The position numbers were made by a program, and so were the translations under genes. A stretch of DNA of 64,000 bases from Deltaproteobacteria bacterium. Lineage in GTDB: Bacteria; Acidobacteriota; Thermoanaerobaculia; Multivoradales; JAHZIX01. The stretch spans positions 62,001 to 126,000 of the forward strand of contig JAHZIX010000050.1 in the NCBI GenBank assembly GCA_022601195.1, in the 5' to 3' direction. Shown here piece after piece: positions 1 to 8,599 of this stretch (position 1 is the first letter of the stretch; the number at the start of each line of letters is the position of its first letter). The notes beneath the pieces were generated by a model. The model worked only from the letters and a program-made list of their open reading frames with translations. It had not been told where the DNA came from and made no database searches.

Positions 1-442
1 GCCGCCTGCGGTAGAGGCGGTCAACGCCACGAGTCCAGCCGGCCCCGGCACCGGCGAGCAGCTGCGCCAGGCCGGTGACTCCGGGTTTGATGCGGAACCG
101 TGGGTCGTGCTGCGATCGGTGCCAACCGAGGCGAGTCAGGTCCGCCGGAGTCAGCGGCCGCGGCCCGATCCAGCTCATGTCGCCCCGCAGAACGTTGAGC
201 CATTGGACTGTTTCGTCCAGGCCGGTGTGGCGTAGCCAGGCGCCGGCTCGCGTCACCTGCCCTTTGTGCATGGTGCGAAATTTGAAGATCGAGAATGTCT
301 GCCGGTGGTGCCCCACCCGCTGCTGGCGAAATAGGATCGGCGAGCCGTCCAGGCACCACACCACCAGGGCGACGCAGGACACCAGGGGTAGGAATAGGGG
401 TGCGGAAAGGAAGCACCAGAGAAGGTCGCCCGCCCGCGTCAC
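1..442 (-). CDS. Polyprenyl-phosphate sugar-phosphate transferase, partial (cut by window edge)
   Basis: Reading the minus strand from 442 gives a bacterial sugar transferase of the WcaJ/EpsL type. These membrane enzymes move a sugar-1-phosphate from a nucleotide sugar to undecaprenyl phosphate to start a glycan. Visible signatures are FKFRTM, then RHTGLDE, QWLNVLRGDMSWIGPRP and FRIKPGVTGLAQ, in the order known for the family. An N-terminal hydrophobic stretch (SAPLFLPLVSCVALVVW) fits the short form with one membrane hairpin. The GTG start overlaps the stop of the upstream radical SAM gene (GTGA), so the two are translationally coupled. About 147 codons are present and the 3' end lies outside the window. 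Confidence 0.85.
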   Translation of the reverse strand, partial: MTRAGDLLWCFLSAPLFLPLVSCVALVVWCLDGSPILFRQQRVGHHRQTFSIFKFRTMHKGQVTRAGAWLRHTGLDETVQWLNVLRGDMSWIGPRPLTPADLTRLGWHRSQHDPRFRIKPGVTGLAQLLAGAGAGWTRGVDRLYRRR

Positions 443-1872
443 AGCGGCTCCGGCTTGGCCGCCTCCCGAGCCGGGGCCGCTGCAAGGGCCGCAACCGGCT
501 CCTCCTCTACACCTCGGTCCGGCCGGTTGAGGATCCCTTCCAACAACGGCAGCATCCAGGCCAGCCGACGGGTTCGAATCACCAGATCCCACACCGGCTC
601 GAACTTCTTCCAGCCGGTGGCGTAGAGGAATCGGCGCAAGCGGTGAGGCACCGTTCCCCCCATGCTGGCCGCCCGCGCGATATTCGACCAGCGATAGAAG
701 TCCCGATAGGCACGTCCGTATCCGGCTTCGAGGGTCGCGGTGCTCATGTGCCGAGGGGCGAACACCGCGTGGCGCGTATCGTAGAGTCGCCAGTCCCGGT
801 GCAACAATCGGCCTTCCGCCTCGAGGCGGGCGTAGTAGGCGGTACCGGGATAAGGCGTGGCAATGTGAAAGGTCGCCGTGGTCAGTCCTTGGGAAACCGC
901 CCAGGATACGGTGCGCTCGAAGACATCCTCGCGGTCGTCGTCCAGCCCGAAAACGAAGCTACCGTTGACTGAGATCCCTAGCTCGTGGAGCCGGGCAATG
1001 GCCGCCTCGTAACTGCGCTTCAGATTCTGCGTCTTGTTGGCGGCTTGGAGGTTGGCCTCCGAAAGGGTCTCGAAGCCGATGAAGATGCTGCGCAAGCCTG
1101 CGTTCGCCGCCTCTTCGATGAGATCACCCCGCAGGATCGCGTCCACCGTGGAGGCGCCCTGGAACAACCGCCCCATGCCGCGCAGGCCCGAGAACAGGGC
1201 GCTAGCGAACCGTCGATGCCCCAGCAGGTGGTCGTCGAGAAAGTACAGGTGCCGCCCCGGTAGGCGATCGATCTCCGCCAGGGCGTCATCGACCGTCTGG
1301 GTGTAAAAACCCTTTCCACCGGTGAAAAAGGCGTCTTTGTAGCAGAAGTCACAGTGGTGCGGGCAGCCGCGGCTAACGACCAACGAATTGGGCACGAGAT
1401 ACCGCGAGCGCCGGATCAGATCCCGTCGCACCGGCGGCACACCCAGGAGAGTCCTCGTCGTGCCGACATACCGGGGCAACAACCGGCCAGCACGCAGGTC
1501 GGCGAGCAGTCGAGGAAAGGCCTCTTCCCCCGGTCCCAGGCAGATCGTGTCCCCATGCCGCGCCGCCTCCTCCGGCAGCGCCGTCACATGCAGCCCACCC
1601 AGCGCCACCGTGCATCCTCGCGAACGGTAAAGGTCAGCGATCTCGTAGGCTCGGTGAGCATTGGTGATGTACACCTGAATCACCACCAGCTCCGGCTCGT
1701 CGTCGAAGCGAACTCTCTCCACGTGCTCATCCACCAGCGTTACCTCGTCCCTCGGTGAACAGTAGGCGGCCAGAGTCGCCAGGCCCAGGGGTGGAAATAG
1801 GGAGTACTTGATCGGTCGAAACAACGGACTCGTCGCCTCGGTCAACGCCGGCAGGATGAACTTGATCCGCAT
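439..1872 (-). CDS. B12-binding-type radical SAM enzyme
   Basis: An N-terminal cobalamin-binding-like Rossmann domain (start MRIKFILPAL; later VTLVDEHVE and VALGGLHVTALPEEA) is followed by a radical SAM core with the 4Fe-4S motif CPHHCDFC. The SAM-binding strands FLDDHLLGH and GLRSIFIGFE are visible. The order is that of methyltransferases and hopanoid- or lipid-modifying enzymes of the B12-binding radical SAM class; the substrate cannot be told. An open frame continues upstream to 1986, but the ATG at 1872 begins exactly at the conserved fold, so I chose it. The stop overlaps the GTG of the sugar transferase, which places the enzyme in a glycan or lipid locus extending beyond the window. Confidence 0.88.
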   Translation of the reverse strand: MRIKFILPALTEATSPLFRPIKYSLFPPLGLATLAAYCSPRDEVTLVDEHVERVRFDDEPELVVIQVYITNAHRAYEIADLYRSRGCTVALGGLHVTALPEEAARHGDTICLGPGEEAFPRLLADLRAGRLLPRYVGTTRTLLGVPPVRRDLIRRSRYLVPNSLVVSRGCPHHCDFCYKDAFFTGGKGFYTQTVDDALAEIDRLPGRHLYFLDDHLLGHRRFASALFSGLRGMGRLFQGASTVDAILRGDLIEEAANAGLRSIFIGFETLSEANLQAANKTQNLKRSYEAAIARLHELGISVNGSFVFGLDDDREDVFERTVSWAVSQGLTTATFHIATPYPGTAYYARLEAEGRLLHRDWRLYDTRHAVFAPRHMSTATLEAGYGRAYRDFYRWSNIARAASMGGTVPHRLRRFLYATGWKKFEPVWDLVIRTRRLAWMLPLLEGILNRPDRGVEEEPVAALAAAPAREAAKPEPL

Positions 1873-1989
1873 GCCGAGGACGGTAGGGGTGAACTGTGGC
1901 AGCCATCGGGCGAGGAAGGGGCAAATTCGGGATCGATTCTGCCCATGTACAGCACCGACCGCCTTTTCCCTCACCCACCAAACCACCAG

Positions 1990-2041
1990 AGGCGGCAGCC
2001 GAATCCCGAAAGACTCACCGGAGGCGGCAGCCGAATCCCGA
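1990..2041. repeat. REP-like direct repeat pair (GGCAGCCGAATCCCG)
   Basis: Two identical 20-bp copies of AGGCGGCAGCCGAATCCCGA occur at 1990-2009 and 2022-2041, spaced 32 bp apart. They lie in the gap between the radical SAM gene and the 3' end of the first RAYT. The core CGGCAGCCGAAT recurs at 3294, 5376 and, reversed, at 38374 and 38416. The rest of 1987-2248 shows no gene. Confidence 0.75.
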
Positions 2042-2248
2042 GGAGCTCAAGCCATCGATGCGAAATTGGCCGTATCGAAGCGTCAAAGCAGCCGAGGCAA
2101 ACCGCCGTTGCCCTCGATTCCGCTCACGGCCAGCCTGGCAACCCCCGATCGTGGGCCAGATTTCCATCAGCAGGCACACCTCACCTCTGATCACCCGAAT
2201 GGGTGACTATCCCTTCACGAGAACAAGCGGAGTCGCCTTCCTCGGAGC

Positions 2249-3190
2249 TTACTTTGAAGCTTCAACGAACGGCAGAGCCGGGGGAAAGCTCCCCTCGGGA
2301 AAGTTTACCGACAGGTCGCCCTCCCGAAAGCCTTCTGCAGCTACCCGATAGGCCCGAGAAAAGAATCGATAGGCTGCGAGGAAGGCTTCTCGGCTCGCCC
2401 TGGATGCAGCGTGAACATAAGGTTGGGGCGATGACTGGATAGAGCCTGGCCGATGGAGTGGGTCTTTCCGCAGCACACTTCGCCTTCCCAATACTTGGCT
2501 GCCCTCTGTAGCGTGCATCGACTGGGTTTCTTCTTCGATGTTTTCCACCAGGTAGCGGATATTGGATTGGTATTGCTGTGGAGACAAGTGAGCCCAGCAA
2601 GGGAGAGGAACAAGTTGCAAGGCAACGGCTTCATCAAAGTCGATCCGGCGGACTGGGTTCCCGTTCTTTTTGCGGCGGGCATTGTAGTAGGCCGTGCGGT
2701 TGACCCAGATCCCCTTCAAGGGCTCACCCGAGAGCATTTCCCGAATGCCGTTCAAGCCGGGCCAGTGCTTGGGGCTGGAGACGAGTCCCTCTTTACAGCC
2801 CTGCTCCAAAATGTACTTGAGACGCCCCACCTGGGCCTTTTCCTCATCCGTGATGGGAATGCAGGCGAACCGCCGGGCCCAAAGTCGACCAGGCCAGCCG
2901 TGCAGCCGACCGGCTTCTCGAGCTAGATTGGAGGAGAAAAAGTTCATGAAGGAGGATAGTTCCTTGTGCGTTTTGCAGGTGATGAGCAGGTGGTAGTGGT
3001 TGCTCATGAACGAGACAGCGACGATCCCAACGGGATATTTCTCCTGGGCCTTTGCCAGGACTCCAACAATGATCTGGTTGAGCCTTTCAGAGGGTCTGAG
3101 GAGATAGATACCGAGGAGGGTCCGCTGGGAGATTTCAGCGAGGATTTCGCCATTAGGATTGGGTGGAGCGAATCGAATTCTATTCTTCAT
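2249..3190 (-). CDS. REP-associated tyrosine transposase (RAYT), copy 1
   Basis: A Y1/HUH transposase-like protein of about 313 residues. It starts MKNRIRFAPP, carries the HUH pair in SNHYHLLI (HYH), a downstream tyrosine in LKYILEQG, and the tail FPEGSFPPALPFVE shared by all three copies in this window. RAYTs cut and join single-stranded DNA at REP palindromes and usually act on dispersed REPs rather than moving themselves. I prefer the ATG at 3190, because it aligns with copies 2 and 3, over a TTG at 3199. REP-like sequences flank it on both sides (1990-2041, 3294-3305). Confidence 0.88.
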   Translation of the reverse strand: MKNRIRFAPPNPNGEILAEISQRTLLGIYLLRPSERLNQIIVGVLAKAQEKYPVGIVAVSFMSNHYHLLITCKTHKELSSFMNFFSSNLAREAGRLHGWPGRLWARRFACIPITDEEKAQVGRLKYILEQGCKEGLVSSPKHWPGLNGIREMLSGEPLKGIWVNRTAYYNARRKKNGNPVRRIDFDEAVALQLVPLPCWAHLSPQQYQSNIRYLVENIEEETQSMHATEGSQVLGRRSVLRKDPLHRPGSIQSSPQPYVHAASRASREAFLAAYRFFSRAYRVAAEGFREGDLSVNFPEGSFPPALPFVEASK

Positions 3191-3293
3191 ACCTAGCAAG
3201 AACGTGGGCTGAGGTGGAAATCGCTCATTCGAGCCAAATTTTCTCCAGAGGAGACACTACGGCAGCACCACCCTTGGGTCGAATTCCTCGGTT

Positions 3294-3305
3294 CGGCAGC
3301 CGAAT
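3294..3305. repeat. REP-like core CGGCAGCCGAAT
   Basis: A single copy of the 12-bp core seen at 1990-2041 lies about 100 bp upstream of the start of RAYT copy 1. Confidence 0.5.
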
Positions 3306-3408
3306 AGTTGGGCCGAGAATGCTGGCTTTGGGCTGGGGCAGGTAGTGAAGATCGAGATCGAGGAGGGAAGGCTAACGATCCTGGCAGGCTAAGTTGTAGC
3401 GAGAGAGT

Positions 3409-3514
3409 GGGCTCACCCCAAGAAAGGTCACCTAGAAACGCTGACACACTCTTCAAGGGGCCGAGGCTCGGAGCCGCAGCGAACCTGCGAAAGGCTGTGG
3501 GAGGGGTGAGTCCC
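3409..3514. ncRNA. Candidate structured RNA or nested inverted repeat
   Basis: GGGCTCACCCC at 3409-3419 pairs with GGGGTGAGTCC at 3503-3513 over 11 bp with one G-U pair. The closed interval contains further inverted repeats: CCGAG/CTCGG around 3461-3471 and CGCAG-cgaac-CTGCG at 3475-3489. No convincing reading frame crosses it. It lies between the RAYT start and the 3' end of the next gene. It does not match tRNA, tmRNA, SRP RNA or RNase P RNA as far as I can recognise. Strand is undecided. It could instead be a large REP-derived hairpin. The rest of 3191-3576 holds no gene. Confidence 0.3.
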
Positions 3515-3576
3515 AAAAAGCCCAGAGATCTACCGAAATACTGATCCCAGTGGGTCCTTCTGAAGGTCTTTCTGAG

Positions 3577-4164
3577 CTAGTTCACATCCGTCAAAGCCTT
3601 TTCCGGCATGTCTTCGTTGGCTTCTCGAACGGCGAGAATCTTCTCGGCTGCTTCGGTGTCCGTTAGAGCTCCCTCTTTCTTCAGCCATTCGAATCTCGCG
3701 ATCTCCCTCGCTGGATCCGCTTCGAAGTCGATCTCTCCAAAAACCTCCCGCAGCCGGCCCCTGCGACGAGAGGTCAACTCTCGAAGAATCGACTCTATCT
3801 TTCCGTTGTTGATCAAAACGATCCTGCCCTCATTGCCGATGGAGTGGCGGGTAAAGGAAGTCCTCCCAAAACGGTAGACCGCCAGACACGCGAGACCGAG
3901 GTAAAACCACAGGGAAACGCGGAAGCCTTCTTCGCCGGCCAGCCGTAGCCCAGTGGAAATCATCCCAAGGGCGATCCAGGCCACCCCAACATTCCGCCAC
4001 CAGGGATTGGACTCCTCCATCTCCGATTGGACTGTCGGGTCGAAATCGATGTAATCCACCGAGAACTTATTCTTCGACCCAGCGCTCTTCAGGGTGTAAA
4101 CGAACTCCGTTTCGCCCAAGTCTAGCTCGACCGTCTCGAAGAAATGTCTCTGAAAAATTTTCAC
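3577..4164 (-). CDS. Hypothetical membrane protein with two TM helices
   Basis: A 195-residue protein not recognised by family. The first 60 residues are soluble and beta-rich. They are followed by a pair of hydrophobic helices (VGVAWIALGMISTGL and VSLWFYLGLACLAVYRF) and a charged cytosolic-type tail. The tail includes a short helical segment, RFEWLKKEGALTDTEAAEKI, that resembles SHOCT-like C-terminal modules. The GTG start is supported by AGGAGGG five bases upstream. It stands alone, with no operon partner. Confidence 0.7.
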   Translation of the reverse strand: MKIFQRHFFETVELDLGETEFVYTLKSAGSKNKFSVDYIDFDPTVQSEMEESNPWWRNVGVAWIALGMISTGLRLAGEEGFRVSLWFYLGLACLAVYRFGRTSFTRHSIGNEGRIVLINNGKIESILRELTSRRRGRLREVFGEIDFEADPAREIARFEWLKKEGALTDTEAAEKILAVREANEDMPEKALTDVN

Positions 4165-4681
4165 GCCGCCCTCCTATGGTTCATAGCTACTCCCCGTGAA
4201 GGGAAACTCTACCAATCGGCCCTAGGGCGCGACAAGAACCGGAAGCCCCAGCTTTCCTGCGGTCCTCGGAGGAAGCTTTGGGGCGAATGAGCGAGCGTTC
4301 GGCAATCTTCCCTCTGCTTTGCAATGGCCCTTCCTTCTCACCGACTTCGTGGCGATGAACCCTAGATGCCTGAAAATCCCAGGAAGAAGGTGATTTCTGC
4401 GCCGCAGGCAGAGTCGCAGTCTGCCCTAGAGCAGAATCGTCATCTGACGCCAGAGCTTCAGGTAGATCCGGAGCCGCAGCAGAAGGTCAGTGAGAAGGAA
4501 GGGTTCGTACTCACAGACCCAAAATCGCTCTTCGTCACCTATGCGTGAGGTTTGGGACGCGTAGGCATCAAATAACCGGCTCTGACGCAATTGACACCAA
4601 CATTCCTTCCGCATACCCTCCCCTTAAGGATCTGAAGAAAGAGGATTTGGTAGGCAAAAGGCGCACAGAAGGCTGCTATCG
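4165..4681. other. Intergenic region, no confident gene
   Basis: A 60-codon open frame at 4366-4548 (+) starts MPENPRKK and is rich in Gln, Glu and Pro. It has no clear ribosome-binding site or family resemblance, so I do not call it. No repeats or strong terminators were seen. Confidence 0.4.
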
Positions 4682-5077
4682 ATGCGTCAATTCGGACGTT
4701 GGGAACATGGAACGGAGCTGACAATCAAGCGCTCAATCATCATCGCCATCTCAATATGCGTGGTTCTTCTACTCGCCTATTACTTAGCATTTCTCTTGGT
4801 AGACCCGACGATGAGTGTGGACCTGGAACGCTCACAAAATGGAGACGTTTGGGTTCAGCTAAGACCCAACTTTGTGGTCAACTCTGCTAGAGATACCGTC
4901 ATAGAACAGGGCGACCTTGTTCTATTGAAAATCCCTATTTTTAGCGACAGTCATGAGTTCGTTTTGAATCAAACAGAGCTCAAGACTGGTGACAAGCTAA
5001 ACGTTCGCTCCTCCCTTCAACATGACCGTCTCGTTCCATCCACGACATCTTTTGAGCAAACAGTTACCCTTCCTTAG
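4682..5077 (+). CDS. Small membrane-anchored hypothetical protein
   Basis: 131 residues with one N-terminal TM segment (SIIIAISICVVLLLAYYLAFLL) and an extracytoplasmic beta-rich tail of about 90 residues. No family recognised. Base composition is visibly lower in GC than in the neighbouring genes, which may indicate transfer. The start is uncertain because no strong ribosome-binding site precedes 4682. Confidence 0.55.
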   Translation: MRQFGRWEHGTELTIKRSIIIAISICVVLLLAYYLAFLLVDPTMSVDLERSQNGDVWVQLRPNFVVNSARDTVIEQGDLVLLKIPIFSDSHEFVLNQTELKTGDKLNVRSSLQHDRLVPSTTSFEQTVTLP

Positions 5078-5487
5078 GTTGACACCTAACGGAGGGAAAC
5101 CGCAGATAGATCTCTATGCTGCGATCTCTCCCCCTTCAGTCAAGGTAACCTTCATGGCAAGCACACCAGTCGCCGTTCATCTAAAGCGTTCTGATCCTGC
5201 CAGGGATACCGTGAAACCATGATTGATGAGTCGAGAGCCCTCACTCGCGAAAAATCTACAAGTGCTTTGCTGCGGCACCCCTTGTCGCAGCCGTATTAAT
5301 GGTCGGCGGCGAACAGCCTCACCCGGCCACCACTCCCACACCAACCGAGAACCTGAGCAATCTGGGCTAGGGAAGCGGCAGCCGAATCCCAGACCTTTCT
5401 TCGACCTCCCCAAAACCTCTGTGATCGGTGATGGCGGGCGGCAAGCTGACCCTCGGTAGCAGAGGTTTGGAGTGATATCTTCTGGCT
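5078..5487. other. Intergenic region with a REP-like copy at 5376-5390
   Basis: No supported gene. It contains CGGCAGCCGAATCCC at 5376-5390, matching the repeats beside RAYT copy 1. Short frames here lack family signals. Confidence 0.5.
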
Positions 5488-6447
5488 ATGATCCAACGAC
5501 ATTCCAAGTCGACCCGACCCCTCATCCTGGGAGCAACGAAGTGGCTGGCCATCAGCCTCCTTCTCGTACCTGTTGACGCTTCGGCACAGACCTACGGCTT
5601 CCATAGCTTCGAGGTCCCCGATGCACCGATCACGGGGGGTCGAGGTCTCGACGATGGCTCCTGCCAGGTGGGCTACTACCAGACCGACGCAGCAGACTTC
5701 TCCACGGCTCATGCCATTCGCCGCTGCGATGGGCAGATCGAAACGATCGATCCTCCCACTTCGATCTCGGACCGCCGTGCCTTTGATATCAGGTCCACCG
5801 GCGAGGTGGTTGGCTCTGCTCAACGAGCCACGGGTTCGGACGGGTTCCAGCTCAACGGTGAAGTCTACTCCTGGTTCGAATTCCCTGGCGCCGACCAGAC
5901 CGTTTTGCGGGGCATCAACGACGCCGGGCACACCGTTGGGGAGTACGCAGTGAGCGACGGCACCCACCGCGGGTTCGCTCGCATCAGTGGCCTTTTGCTG
6001 AACGTCAATGTGCCCTTGGCCATCGATACGAGAGCCCGGGGTATCAACAACGACGTCGACATCGTTGGGTTCTGGGAAGATTCCTCGGGCCTGCGCCATG
6101 GTTTCCTGCGCGAGGTCTCCGGTATCTACACGACCTTCGACTTCCCAGGGGCCACCGAAACCCTTCTCGGCGACATCAACGATACCGGCGAGATCGTCGG
6201 CACCTACTTCGACAGCAGCGGCACACCTCATGGTTTCTTGAGGACGGCTCCTCTCGTGAGGTTTGTCACCGTCGATATGCCCGGAAGCGTCGGTACCATC
6301 GCCACCGGAATCAACGAAGCCGGTGAGCTGACCGGCGAGTGGATCGACGACGCCGGCATACACCGTGGATTCGTGGCGATCCCACACCTTTTTGCCGACG
6401 GTTTCGAGTCGGGCAATCTGGAAGCTTGGACAAGTGTGGCGCCGTAG
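5488..6447 (+). CDS. Secreted HAF-repeat-type beta-propeller-like protein with FADGFESGN C-terminal motif
   Basis: 319 residues: a signal peptide (WLAISLLLVPVDASAQ) followed by about five imperfect repeats of the form GINDxGxxVGxYxDxxGxxHGF, spaced about 45-55 residues. This is the HAF-repeat pattern of extracellular bacterial proteins that probably fold as a propeller. The last 18 residues, LFADGFESGNLEAWTSVA, match a motif seen inside the RHS protein at 17.9 kb and look like a C-terminal module. Molecular function is unknown. It is likely secreted or surface-bound, and it is a single gene followed by a hairpin at 6502. Confidence 0.75.
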   Translation: MIQRHSKSTRPLILGATKWLAISLLLVPVDASAQTYGFHSFEVPDAPITGGRGLDDGSCQVGYYQTDAADFSTAHAIRRCDGQIETIDPPTSISDRRAFDIRSTGEVVGSAQRATGSDGFQLNGEVYSWFEFPGADQTVLRGINDAGHTVGEYAVSDGTHRGFARISGLLLNVNVPLAIDTRARGINNDVDIVGFWEDSSGLRHGFLREVSGIYTTFDFPGATETLLGDINDTGEIVGTYFDSSGTPHGFLRTAPLVRFVTVDMPGSVGTIATGINEAGELTGEWIDDAGIHRGFVAIPHLFADGFESGNLEAWTSVAP

Positions 6448-6501
6448 ATGGCGGGTGAAGCGGGATGTTGCCCTGGCTCCAAGATTGGGACCAAGAGAAA
6501 A

Positions 6502-6528
6502 GGGTCGAGGAACTGAATTCCCCGACCC
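6502..6528 (-). terminator. Intrinsic terminator for the minus-strand small secreted protein gene
   Basis: GGGTCGAGGAA (6502-6512) pairs with TTCCCCGACCC (6518-6528) over 11 bp with one G-U pair and a 5-nt loop. On the minus strand the hairpin is followed by TTTTCTCTT, which is right for termination of the gene ending at 6652. It may also serve the plus-strand gene ending at 6447. Confidence 0.6.
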
Positions 6529-6651
6529 CTGGCTGTCTTCAAGTCGCCGTGTCTAGTTCGCTGTGCCTATTCCAGAGCGCCTAGTCCAGAGCGCCTAGCT
6601 CACTGCATCCAGCCACATCAGCTTCGATCTTCGAAGCCTGTTCGGAAAAGC

Positions 6652-6963
6652 CTAGTTACAGACGAAATAGCCGTTAATGCAAGCGCAGGGCACCTTGCGG
6701 GCGCTACTGCCGCTGGTGTCGATGCAACCGCCGCCGGGAGGGCCGGTGCAAGGGTCACCGCAATGAGGGCGTGGTCCCGGGCCCCGAAAAGCTAGGGGCT
6801 CAGCTTCGCATTGGTCTAGTTGCAGAGCTGGAATTTCGGCCGGGGCCTGTTCCGTGCTCGGCGCTTCCACATTCGCCACCGGCGCTTCCGGCGTGGCAGC
6901 CACTGCCACCAGACTCAAAGCAAAGAAGGCTAAAGCAAGGGGCAAAATCATCTTCTTGGGCAT
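6652..6963 (-). CDS. Small secreted cysteine-rich protein
   Basis: 103 residues: a signal peptide (MPKKMILPLALAFFALSLVAVAA), a Pro/Ala/Glu-rich linker, then a short C-terminal domain with seven cysteines (QCEAEP, HCGDPC, GGCIDT, PCACINGYFVCN). The ATG at 6963 has GGAGGA nine bases upstream on the coding strand, which decides against the TTG at 6981. No known family recognised. The domain could be a disulfide knot or a propeptide-processed secreted peptide. It is monocistronic, with a terminator at 6502-6528. Confidence 0.7.
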   Translation of the reverse strand: MPKKMILPLALAFFALSLVAVAATPEAPVANVEAPSTEQAPAEIPALQLDQCEAEPLAFRGPGPRPHCGDPCTGPPGGGCIDTSGSSARKVPCACINGYFVCN

Positions 6964-7345
6964 TTCTATCACTCCTCCCAATTACGACCCCTAAAGGGCC
7001 TGCGAACCATCGTTGACCTCTTGGCTTCCACCCCTGCGTGCAGAAGTTGCGCCAAGCTGCCTAGACCCTCATACAAAAGTCAACACATAAGAAGAAACAG
7101 ATTCTATAGACTCTTAAGAAAGACAGCAAACATAGAGCCCCTCCTTCTCCCGCAATCGCCTCCCGCCCTGGGGGAATCGAGGACTCCGGTTCATCCTTCT
7201 TTCTTCGTTAAGTAGAGCTCTTTTGCCGCCCAGAGGCTGTGGAGGCCATCCCTTCCTATTCTCGATTCGGTGGGAGGAGGGCCAAACCGAGGGCCACCGA
7301 AAACCCTCGAGCCAAGTACGAGATCCAGCGTTAGACTCGGAGGGC
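6964..7345. other. Divergent intergenic region
   Basis: This separates the minus-strand small secreted gene from the plus-strand hydrolase and must hold both promoters. The stretch 7070-7135 is noticeably AT-richer. I could not pick a convincing -35/-10 pair. No gene seen. Confidence 0.4.
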
Positions 7346-8296
7346 ATGACCAGGACCAAGACAACTTCCCGATTCGGGTTACTCCAGGCTAGAGCGAGGC
7401 GGTACGTGCTTCCCGGGTTCCTTCTTGGGGCGGTGATGGCCGGTGGCCTCTACTTCTGGGTCGGCTCTCTTCTCTCCGCCCCCGCCCTTCGGCCCGTCGG
7501 GCCACCTCCGGAGTTTCTGAAGGCAGAGAAGGTAGAGATTCCTAGCGAGTCCGGCTCTGTTCTCTCAGCATGGTTTTCTGCACCGCCTCAAGCCAAGGCG
7601 GGAGTCGTCCTCCTTCATTGCGTTCGCTGCAACCGGCTCGACATGCTTCCCCGAGCGGAGCTTCTGTGGCGAGCCGGCTACGCCATCTTGCTGCCGGACC
7701 TTCAGGCTCACGGGGAGTCTCCGGGAGAGGCCATCACCTTCGGCCATCTCGAATCTCGAGACGCGGTGGCCTCCATCGCCTACCTCCGAAGGCGCATTCC
7801 AGGCCTACCGGTGGCCGGCCTCGGAGCCTCTCTTGGCGGCGCAGCTTTTCTCCTCGCTCCCGGAGGACCCCAGGTCGACGCCCTGATCCTCGAATCCGTT
7901 TATCCCACCATCGAGGAAGCGGTCTCGAACCGGATCGCCATCCGCCTCGGCCCTCTCTCCAAACCCCTCACCCCGTTACTGCTCGCCCAACTAGGGCCGA
8001 GACTGGGATTAGACCCAGGCGACCTCCGCCCCATCGATCACATCGGCACCCTCCGTTGCCCGGTTTTACTCCTCTCCGGCACAGAAGACCTTCACACCCC
8101 ACGAGCCGAAACCGAGCGCCTCTACGCTGCCGCCTCAGAACCCAAACAGCTCTGGCTCGTACCCGGAGCCGCCCACCAGGACCTCCTCCGGTTCTCCCCC
8201 GAGGCGTATTCCCAGAAAATCCTCTCGTTTCTAGACGAGCACCTGCTGCCTCGCCGGCCAGGAGTTTCTAATCCCACTCCCCCTTTGGAACCATAG
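7346..8296 (+). CDS. Membrane-anchored alpha/beta hydrolase
   Basis: About 316 residues. One N-terminal TM segment (YVLPGFLLGAVMAGGLYFWV) anchors an alpha/beta-hydrolase domain. The nucleophile elbow is GLGASLGG (Ser), the acid is in SGTEDLHTP (Asp) and the histidine is in VPGAAHQD. This resembles the YfhR/BEM46-like or prolyl-oligopeptidase-like hydrolase group; the substrate is unknown. The open frame reaches 7223, but the ATG at 7346 is preceded by GGAGGG and begins just before the TM helix, so I chose it. Confidence 0.85.
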   Translation: MTRTKTTSRFGLLQARARRYVLPGFLLGAVMAGGLYFWVGSLLSAPALRPVGPPPEFLKAEKVEIPSESGSVLSAWFSAPPQAKAGVVLLHCVRCNRLDMLPRAELLWRAGYAILLPDLQAHGESPGEAITFGHLESRDAVASIAYLRRRIPGLPVAGLGASLGGAAFLLAPGGPQVDALILESVYPTIEEAVSNRIAIRLGPLSKPLTPLLLAQLGPRLGLDPGDLRPIDHIGTLRCPVLLLSGTEDLHTPRAETERLYAAASEPKQLWLVPGAAHQDLLRFSPEAYSQKILSFLDEHLLPRRPGVSNPTPPLEP

Positions 8297-8599
8297 GTCT
8301 TAGGCTGTTTTCAACTGAACCTTGGACCCCGGCTATCAGCCTGGATCTGTGCGCCTTGTAGTCATCATCGCGTGTGCTCAAGGGTCCTGGGCCTGGGGCC
8401 TCAATGCCAAAGCTGTGAGCGGGGCCTTCTAGGTCGAGTAGCCCCCGCTTTCAGCTCCCGCAACCGAGGGAGACAGCAACCATTTATCTTCCGGCAGTGG
8501 GACGCCTCTGCCTGGCACTCCTCTTCACTTAGCCGATTCTTCGCATTGATTCCTAGGCCCTCTCCTCCAGCGAGAAGTAGGCACGGGCCCCTCCCCAAC
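8297..8599. other. Convergent intergenic gap, nothing recognised
   Basis: Lies between two convergent genes. No gene, repeat or clear terminator hairpin was identified. Confidence 0.4.

Noticed and set aside
571..580. GGTTCGAATC, like a tRNA T-arm
   Set aside because: It lies inside the radical SAM coding frame and no cloverleaf surrounds it.
3193..3516. 107-codon minus-strand open frame
   Set aside because: It crosses the inverted-repeat structure, is Ser/Pro-rich and has no domain features.
4366..4548. 60-codon open frame starting MPENPRKK
   Set aside because: No ribosome-binding site, family feature or partner; composition alone is not enough.
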